Positions 58,629-64,000 of a stretch of 64,000 bases of DNA are shown piece after piece. Both the position numbers and the translations under genes were made by a program. How positions within the stretch are numbered: the stretch's first letter is position 1; every line of letters starts with the position of its first letter. The notes under the pieces are model-generated. The model did not search any database. It was not told where the DNA came from and saw only the letters and a list, made by a program, of their open reading frames with translations. Source of the stretch: Arthrobacter burdickii (GTDB lineage: Bacteria > Actinomycetota > Actinomycetes > Actinomycetales > Micrococcaceae); the NCBI RefSeq assembly GCF_030433645.1, contig NZ_JAROCG010000002.1, positions 620,001-684,000 on the forward strand. Direction: 5' to 3'.

Positions 58629-60128
58629 ATGGACAACGACGGCGCGCGCGGCAAGCTCATCCTGGTCACCGGAGCCACGGGATACATCGGCGGTCGCCTC
58701 GTCACCAAACTGGTCGCGGAGGGGCGCCACGTCCGGGTGGTCGTCCGCTCCCCGCAGAAGCTCAAGGACGTCCCCTGGGCCGACTCCGTCGACATCGTGC
58801 AGGGGGACCTGCAGGACGCCGAGACCATGCGCGAGGTCAGCCAGGGCGTCGACACGCTCTACTACCTCGTCCACTCCATGGGGTCCGGCAGGAACTTCGA
58901 CGAGCGCGAGGCGGACATCGCATCCACCGTGGCGGCGGCGGCCACGGTGGCCGGGGTGCGCCGGATCGTCTACCTCGGGGGCCTCCACCCCGAGGGCGTC
59001 GAGCTGTCCACCCACATGCGCTCACGCACCCAGGTGGGCAGGATCCTCCTCGAGTCCGGGACGCCGACCATCGCCTTCCAGGCCGGCGTGGTCATCGGGT
59101 CGGGATCCGCGTCCTTCGAGATGATCCGCCACCTGTCCGACGTCCTCCCGGTGATGCCGGCGCCCAAGTGGGTCCTGAACCACATCGAGCCCATCGCCGT
59201 CCGTGACGTCATCCACTACCTGGTCGGGGCGCTGGATCTTCCCGCCGGACTGAACAGGACCTTCGACCTGGGATCCCGCGAGGTGCTCACCTACGCCGAC
59301 ATGATGAACCAGTACGCCGCGGCCGCAGGACTCCCTCACCGCCGGATCCTCGCCTTGCCGGTCCTCACGCCGCGCCTCGCCGGGCACTGGGTGAACCTCG
59401 TGACGCCCATCCCGCGGGCCATGGCGATGCCGCTCATCGAATCGCTGCAGCACGACGCCGTGACCTCCGAGCACGACATCGACCAGTACGTCCCCGCGCC
59501 GACGGGCGGGCTGACCGGCTACCGCCTGGCCGTGGACATGGCACTGGGCAGGATGCGCGCGGGAGAGGTGGAGACGAGCTGGGCCGGGGCGTCACAGATC
59601 GACACCGAGGCCGATCCGTTGCCCTCGGACCCCCAGTGGGCCGGCCACACGGTCTTCACCGACGTCCAGACGTACAGCTCGACGGCGTCGACCCAGAGGC
59701 TCTGGAGCGTCGTCGAGGGTATCGGCGGCGAGAACGGCTGGTACTCCTGGCCCGTCGGCTGGGCAGCCCGCGGCTGGATGGACAAGCTCGCGGGAGGCGT
59801 GGGCCTGCGCCGCGGACGGCGGGACGCGAAGGAGCTCCTCACGGGCGAGGCGCTGGATTTCTGGCGTGTGGAGGAACTGGTCCGGGGGGAGCGCCTGCGG
59901 CTCCGTGCCGAGATGAAGGTCCCGGGCAGGGCATGGCTCGAGTTCCGGGTGGAGCCCGACGGCTCCGGGAGCTCCTACTACCAGCGCGCGGTGTTCTTCC
60001 CGCAGGGGCTCTCGGGCCGCCTCTACTGGTTCGCGGTGCTGCCGTTCCACGGCTTCATCTTCGCGGCGATGGCACGCAACATCGCCAGGACGGCGGAGGC
60101 CCTGCCGGCGGAGCCGACCGCGGCCTGA
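58629..60128 (+). CDS. NAD(P)-binding SDR fused to DUF2867
   Basis: 499 residues. LILVTGATGYIGGRLVTKL at residues 9-27 is the NAD(P) loop of the atypical (NmrA/extended) SDRs, and YYLVHSMGSGRNFDERE and RRIVYLGGLHPEG follow. From about residue 310 a DUF2867 domain (STQRLWSVVEGIGGENGWYSWPVGWAARGWMDKL...FWRVEELVRGERLRLRAEMKVPGRAWLEF) with a StART-like look completes it. The fusion is common in actinomycetes; no activity is known to me. A final hydrophobic stretch (LYWFAVLPFHGFIFAAMARN) may touch the membrane. Confidence 0.88.
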   Translation: MDNDGARGKLILVTGATGYIGGRLVTKLVAEGRHVRVVVRSPQKLKDVPWADSVDIVQGDLQDAETMREVSQGVDTLYYLVHSMGSGRNFDEREADIASTVAAAATVAGVRRIVYLGGLHPEGVELSTHMRSRTQVGRILLESGTPTIAFQAGVVIGSGSASFEMIRHLSDVLPVMPAPKWVLNHIEPIAVRDVIHYLVGALDLPAGLNRTFDLGSREVLTYADMMNQYAAAAGLPHRRILALPVLTPRLAGHWVNLVTPIPRAMAMPLIESLQHDAVTSEHDIDQYVPAPTGGLTGYRLAVDMALGRMRAGEVETSWAGASQIDTEADPLPSDPQWAGHTVFTDVQTYSSTASTQRLWSVVEGIGGENGWYSWPVGWAARGWMDKLAGGVGLRRGRRDAKELLTGEALDFWRVEELVRGERLRLRAEMKVPGRAWLEFRVEPDGSGSSYYQRAVFFPQGLSGRLYWFAVLPFHGFIFAAMARNIARTAEALPAEPTAA

Positions 60129-60137
60129 GCAAGCACC

Positions 60138-60175
60138 CTGCAGGAACCCGCTACTGCAGGAACGCGCTACTGCAG
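60138..60175. repeat. 16-bp direct repeat over the end of the Bcr/CflA-type gene
   Basis: CTGCAGGAACCCGCTA and CTGCAGGAACGCGCTA followed by a third CTGCAG. The last part covers the minus-strand stop codon. Confidence 0.7.
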
Positions 60176-61396
60176 CGCGGGCACCGTCCGGGGCCGGACG
60201 ATGGTCCACAGGAACACCACGCCGAGGGCGATGCAGGCCGCCATGACCAGGGCCATCGGCGTGGCCGACTCGATCCCCTCGCCCAGCAGTCCGACGAGGG
60301 GCGAGATCACGCCCGCCGTGCCGAAGGTCACCGCGCCGAGCAGCGAAGCGGCCGTCCCGGCCTGCGCGCCGTTGTTGATGAGTGCGAGGACCTGGACGCA
60401 GGGGAAGATGAAGCCCGTCGCCATGATGTAGAACCACAACGGAAGGGCGGTGCCCCAGAACCCGAGGCCCAGCTGGTCGAAGGCGATGATGAGCAGCGCC
60501 ATGATGACCTGCACGACCGTCGCCAGGGCGATGACCCACTGGGGGCCGACGCGCCTCAGCACGCGCGAGCTGACCTGGACGCCGGCGACGATGCCCAGGG
60601 AATTGATGGCGAACAGCAGGCCGTACTGCTGCTCGTTCAGGCCGTACGGTCCCTGGAAGAGGAAGGGCGACGCCGACAGGTAGGAGAAGAGCCCCGAGAA
60701 GTTCATGCCGCCGACCAGCAGGATACCGACGAAGATGCGGTCGCTCAGGACCGCCCTGTACCGCTGAGCCACGGTGAGGCCGGACTGGCGGCGGTTCTCC
60801 CGGGGCAGGGTCTCGATGATGAACAGTGACACGGCCACGATCACCAGCACGCCGTAGCACGCGAGGAACCAGAAGATGCCGGGCCAGGGGAACAGCAGGA
60901 GCAGCTGCGACCCGATCACCGGGGCGAAGATGGGCGCCATGCCGTTGACGAGCGCCATGTAGGACAGCATGCGCACCAGCGTGTAGCCGCCGAAGAGATC
61001 CCTCACCATGGCCATCGCCACGACGCCGCCGCCCGCCGCACCGATGCCCTGGAGGACCCGGAACAGCATCAGCATGTTGATGTCCTCCGACGACGCCGCC
61101 CCGATGGAGGAGCAGACATGCAGGGTGGTCGCCAGGATGAGCGGCAGGCGCCGGCCGATCTTGTCACTGAGCGGGCCCACGAGCAGCTGCCCGCTCGCGA
61201 AGCCGATGATCGTCCCGGTGAGGGTCAGCTGGACCGCGGCCTCGGAGACGCCCAGGTCCGACTGCAGGGCGGGGAAGGCCGGCAGGTAGAGGTCGATGGT
61301 GAACGGGCCGAGTGCCGTCAGTGTGCCGAGGATGAAGACGTAGATGATCTTCTCGCGACGGGAGAGGGTGTCGCCTGGGTGGGTGATGGTGCTCAC
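60167..61396 (-). CDS. Bcr/CflA-type multidrug efflux MFS transporter
   Basis: 409 residues with 12 membrane segments. IDLYLPAFPALQSDLGVSEAAVQLTLTGTIIGFASGQLLVGPLSDKIGRR (residues 29-78) is the DHA1/Bcr-type motif A with the preceding TM1 Asp. RVLQGIGAAGGGVVAMAMVRDLF is motif C-like. Proton-driven export of drugs or sulfonamide-like compounds is typical of the family. The GTG start at 61396 has no strong RBS. Divergent from a sugar-porter gene. Confidence 0.9.
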   Translation of the reverse strand: MSTITHPGDTLSRREKIIYVFILGTLTALGPFTIDLYLPAFPALQSDLGVSEAAVQLTLTGTIIGFASGQLLVGPLSDKIGRRLPLILATTLHVCSSIGAASSEDINMLMLFRVLQGIGAAGGGVVAMAMVRDLFGGYTLVRMLSYMALVNGMAPIFAPVIGSQLLLLFPWPGIFWFLACYGVLVIVAVSLFIIETLPRENRRQSGLTVAQRYRAVLSDRIFVGILLVGGMNFSGLFSYLSASPFLFQGPYGLNEQQYGLLFAINSLGIVAGVQVSSRVLRRVGPQWVIALATVVQVIMALLIIAFDQLGLGFWGTALPLWFYIMATGFIFPCVQVLALINNGAQAGTAASLLGAVTFGTAGVISPLVGLLGEGIESATPMALVMAACIALGVVFLWTIVRPRTVPALQ

Positions 61397-61510
61397 GATG
61401 CTGCCTAACGAACGGGAGGTGCTGCCGGTGGATACGGAGAGGGGCGGAACGGCATCGATCGCGGCGGCGGCCCGGCGACGACGGCGGAGCGGCTCGCGGC
61501 ACGCAACCGC

Positions 61511-61528
61511 TCGTCCGGTACCGGACGA
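61511..61528. promoter_or_regulatory. 18-bp perfect palindrome between divergent MFS genes
   Basis: TCGTCCGGTACCGGACGA, flanked by CAACC (61504-61508) and GGTTG (61532-61536). It lies 115-132 nt upstream of the efflux-gene start, and a TetR-type regulator is plausible. No regulator gene is next to it. Confidence 0.45.
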
Positions 61529-61685
61529 TTTGGTTGCTGAGGCGAATCAACGACCCTCCCATCCTACGGCCCGCGTCAACCCTTCCAGCATGGTGGGTGG
61601 AGGTGCGAGGCGCCCGGAGCCGCTGCTAAGCACGCTTCGGATTGACGTAGGGTGAGAAACACGGATCGAGCAGGGAGAACCCAAC

Positions 61686-63119
61686 ATGAGCGAGCACGAC
61701 GCCGGATCGGACACGGCGCAGTCACCACAGCACCTCGCGCGGGTGATCGCGATCACGGTCGCAGCCGCCGTCGGAGGGCTCCTGTTCGGTTTCGACACCG
61801 CCGTCATCAACGGCGCCGTGGATTCGATCCAGGCCGACTTCCAGTTGAGCCCCACCGTCCTGGGCTTCACCGTCGCTATCACGCTCCTCGGCTGCGCAGC
61901 AGGCGCCTGGTTCGCCGGCGGACTGGCCGACCGCTGGGGCCGGAAGAAGGTCATGGTGGCGGCCGCCCTCCTGTTCGCCGTCAACTCCGCCGGGTCTGCC
62001 TACGCCGTCTCCGAGTGGGACCTCATGGCCTGGCGCCTCGTCGGCGGTCTCGCCATCGGCATCGCTTCCGTGATCGTCCCCGGATACATCGCCGAGATCG
62101 CCCCGTCGAAATGGCGCGGCGGCCTGGCCTCCGTCCAGCAGCTGGCCATCACCGTCGGCATCTTCGCCGCACTGCTCTCGGACGCCTCGCTGGCAGGCGC
62201 TGCAGGGGGAGCCGGCAACGAGCTGTGGTGGGGGCTGTCCGCGTGGCGCTGGATGCTCCTGATCGGCGTGATCCCCGCCGTCATCTACGGGGTCCTGGCG
62301 CTCATCATCCCCGAATCCCCCCAGTTCCTCATCCGCGCCGGCCGCGACGAGGAAGCGGCCCGCGTCCTGTCCCGTGTCTCCGGCATCGGCGACACCCGGG
62401 GCAAGATCAGCCAGATCCGGGAGAGTTTCGAGCGCGAGGACCGGGCGAGCTACCGCGACCTCCGTGGCCCCGCCTTCGGCCTGCAGCCCATCCTGTGGGT
62501 CGGCATGGCCATCGCCGCACTGCAGCAGCTGGTGGGCATCAACGCGATCTTCTACTACTCGACCACGCTCTGGAAGTCGGTCGGCTTCAGCGAGAGCGAT
62601 TCGTTCACGACGTCGGTCATCACCTCGATCATCAACGTCGCCATGACCTTCGTCGCCATCTTCTTCGTCGACCGGGTGGGTCGCCGCAAGCTGCTCCTCG
62701 TCGGCTCCATCGGGATGGCCGTCGGCCTCCTGGCTGCGACCCTCGCATTCCTGCAGGCCGAGGGATCGGGCGAGGACATCACCCTGCCCGGGGCATGGGG
62801 GCCGGTCGCCCTCGTCGGTGCGAACCTCTTCGTCATCTTCTTCGCCGCCACGTGGGGCCCGGTCATGTGGGTCACCCTCGGCGAGATGTTCCCCAACCGC
62901 ATCCGCTCCATCGCCCTCGGCGTCGCCACGATGGTCAACTGGGTGTTCAACTTCATCGTGACACTGACCTTCCCCTGGGTCAGCGAGAACCTCGGTCTCT
63001 GGATCATGTACGCGGCCTTCACGGTGTTCGCCGTCCTGTCCTTCCTCTTCGTCCGCACGAGGCTTCCCGAGTTCACCGGGAAGGACCTCGAGGACAACAG
63101 GGAACTCACGTCCGCCTGA
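61686..63119 (+). CDS. sugar porter family MFS transporter
   Basis: 477 residues with 12 membrane segments. GGLLFGFDTAVINGAVDSI opens TM1, LADRWGRKKVM is motif A, PESPQFLIRAGRDEEAARVL and DRVGRRKLLL are the family's internal repeats, and RLPEFTGKDLED replaces the PETKG signature at the end. QQLVGINAIFYYSTTLWKSVGF in TM7 is the sugar-binding region. It is probably a proton symporter for a hexose, pentose or polyol. AGGGAGAA precedes the ATG. Confidence 0.92.
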   Translation: MSEHDAGSDTAQSPQHLARVIAITVAAAVGGLLFGFDTAVINGAVDSIQADFQLSPTVLGFTVAITLLGCAAGAWFAGGLADRWGRKKVMVAAALLFAVNSAGSAYAVSEWDLMAWRLVGGLAIGIASVIVPGYIAEIAPSKWRGGLASVQQLAITVGIFAALLSDASLAGAAGGAGNELWWGLSAWRWMLLIGVIPAVIYGVLALIIPESPQFLIRAGRDEEAARVLSRVSGIGDTRGKISQIRESFEREDRASYRDLRGPAFGLQPILWVGMAIAALQQLVGINAIFYYSTTLWKSVGFSESDSFTTSVITSIINVAMTFVAIFFVDRVGRRKLLLVGSIGMAVGLLAATLAFLQAEGSGEDITLPGAWGPVALVGANLFVIFFAATWGPVMWVTLGEMFPNRIRSIALGVATMVNWVFNFIVTLTFPWVSENLGLWIMYAAFTVFAVLSFLFVRTRLPEFTGKDLEDNRELTSA

Positions 63120-63153
63120 CGGTTCCGACGGCGGCGCACTAGCGCACCGAAGG

Positions 63154-63177
63154 CCCTCCGGTCCCGTACCGGCAGGG
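63154..63177 (+). terminator. imperfect hairpin after the sugar porter
   Basis: CCCTCCGGT pairs with ACCGGCAGGG, with one bulged base, around CCCGT. No T tract. Confidence 0.35.
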
Positions 63178-63214
63178 GTCGACAGGAGGCGGAACCCGGG
63201 TAGGCGGCCGGTGG

Positions 63215-63220
63215 TAATTT
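63215..63220 (+). promoter_or_regulatory. candidate -10 hexamer TAATTT
   Basis: It is 48 nt before the holin-like gene. No convincing -35 is visible. Confidence 0.3.
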
Positions 63221-63268
63221 TGGTTCAGCGAATTTCCAGCTAGACACACACGAATGGAGGCAGGGCCT

Positions 63269-64000
63269 ATGAACAGCTCGGCTAGTACGCGCGGCAAGCG
63301 GTCCACAGGCTCGCTCTCGCTGTTTGGACTCATCAAACTCCTGGCGCGCCTGACGCCGCGGCAGGTCAGCGACGAGTTCTCGATCGCCGTCGCACAGATG
63401 AAGCAGAAGGGCATCAAAGCCGGAATCGCGGCCGCCTTCCTCGTCGTCGCGCTCGTCTTCGTGCTGTTCTTCGCCGTCGCCCTCGTGGTCGCGGCCATCA
63501 TGGGCCTCGCCGAGATCATGCCGGCCTGGCTGGCCGCCCTGCTGGTGGCACTCCTCTTCCTCGTGATCGGCGGCCTCCTCGCGCTGATCGGCGTCTCGCG
63601 GCTGAAGAAGCAGCTCCCGCTGGTACCCCAGGACGCCATCCGCGGCATCCGCTACGACCTGGGCGTGCTGAAGGAAGGCCGCAGCTTCGACCCCGCCACC
63701 CTCGACGTGAAGAAGCCGAAGGAGGACAGGGACTCCAGGGACGACGTCCAGGACACCAAGCCCAAGGAACCCACGCCGTCCTACGAGGAACTGCGTGGCC
63801 GCACGGGCGAGCGCCGCACCCACATCGCCGACGCCCGGGATTCGCTCGGCACCCGCGCGGACGTCAAGGCGCGGCTGGACAAGGCCCGGCACCGCTCGCC
63901 CGAAGGCGGCACGAAGGCCGACGGGGCGAAGGGCAACGGCAGGGTCGCGGCCGTGGCAGTCCGCCGCGAGGTCCCGCACAACACGAGCCTCGCCGACCGG
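63269..64000 (+). CDS. holin-like (Holin-X/DUF1469-type) membrane protein, cut by the window edge
   Basis: 244 codons are present, with no stop before the edge. Residues 1-25 are basic. RLTPRQVSDEFSIAVAQMKQKGIKAGIAAAFLVVALVFVLFFAVALVVAAIMGL and the following PAWLAALLVALLFLVIGGLLALIGVSRLKK give two membrane helices in the pattern of actinobacterial Holin-X proteins. These are chromosomal, not phage-linked, and their role is unknown. After residue 130 the protein is a charged Lys/Asp/Glu/Arg-rich tail, probably cytoplasmic. GGAGG lies 8 nt before the ATG. Confidence 0.85.
   Translation, partial: MNSSASTRGKRSTGSLSLFGLIKLLARLTPRQVSDEFSIAVAQMKQKGIKAGIAAAFLVVALVFVLFFAVALVVAAIMGLAEIMPAWLAALLVALLFLVIGGLLALIGVSRLKKQLPLVPQDAIRGIRYDLGVLKEGRSFDPATLDVKKPKEDRDSRDDVQDTKPKEPTPSYEELRGRTGERRTHIADARDSLGTRADVKARLDKARHRSPEGGTKADGAKGNGRVAAVAVRREVPHNTSLADR

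Noticed and set aside
63269-64000. Prophage remnant because of the holin-like protein
   Set aside because: Holin-X-type proteins are ordinary chromosomal genes in actinomycetes, and no phage gene is near.

Overview
The window is GC-rich chromosomal DNA from an actinomycete. The best guess is an Arthrobacter-like member of the Micrococcaceae. This rests on the overall gene set, an acyl-CoA carboxylase epsilon subunit, GatCAB, NAD-dependent ligase with its neighbours, a SAM-IV riboswitch ahead of metY-metX, and IdeR-type iron boxes. The assignment comes from gene content, not from a marker-gene comparison. I see no prophage, transposase, CRISPR array or replication origin; the region looks like ordinary core genome with some accessory transport and catabolism.

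Layout. 1-4.4 kb: secreted AMIN-like protein, DUF885 peptidase-like protein, lipoprotein serpin, small DUF1508 protein. 4.5-15.4 kb: acyl-CoA carboxylase epsilon and beta subunits facing away from an HSDL2-type dehydrogenase, birA, a PH-domain membrane protein, a class III nucleotidyl cyclase, a PP2C phosphatase, ligA, an inositol-phosphatase-like enzyme and a DUF2087 protein. 15.4-18 kb: an XRE/MmyB-type regulator divergent from an SDR, then an acetyltransferase. 18-22.4 kb: gatCAB and a phosphotransferase-like gene. 22.6-29 kb: threonine dehydrogenase and KBL lyase (threonine to glycine), a FAD oxidoreductase, a CDF metal exporter and a two-gene cation/proton antiporter. 29-30.8 kb: a duplicated STAS-like protein and an iron-regulated siderophore-interacting flavoprotein.

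30.8-38.8 kb is a complete-looking histidine-utilisation locus: hutH on one strand, and an IclR regulator, hutU, an M20 amidohydrolase, hutF and hutI on the other. No hutG is visible, so the M20 enzyme may supply the last step. 38.8-43.6 kb: a CPBP protease, a DUF1540 protein behind an iron box, a VOC protein, and the SAM-IV riboswitch with metY-metX. 43.7-52 kb: a small unknown gene, two hydrolases, an S4 RNA-binding protein, a DMT transporter, glyS, an acetyltransferase, an acyltransferase gene interrupted by an in-frame amber codon, and an alpha/beta hydrolase. 52-64 kb: YibE/F membrane protein, dus, dgt, dnaG, tRNA-Asn, an SDR-DUF2867 protein, two MFS transporters, and the start of a holin-like membrane protein that runs off the right edge.

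Two points stand out. About 17 genes have a hexamer of the form NAnnnT exactly 6-7 nt before the start codon, which suggests widespread leaderless transcription and settles several start codons. The plsC-like gene at 49887-50702 has a stop codon after 16 codons and no usable start before its catalytic motif, so it is probably a recent pseudogene. No clearly new multi-gene system was found. The best leads are the HutG replacement, the iron-boxed DUF1540 gene, and the large dyad between the carboxylase genes and the HSDL2-type gene.
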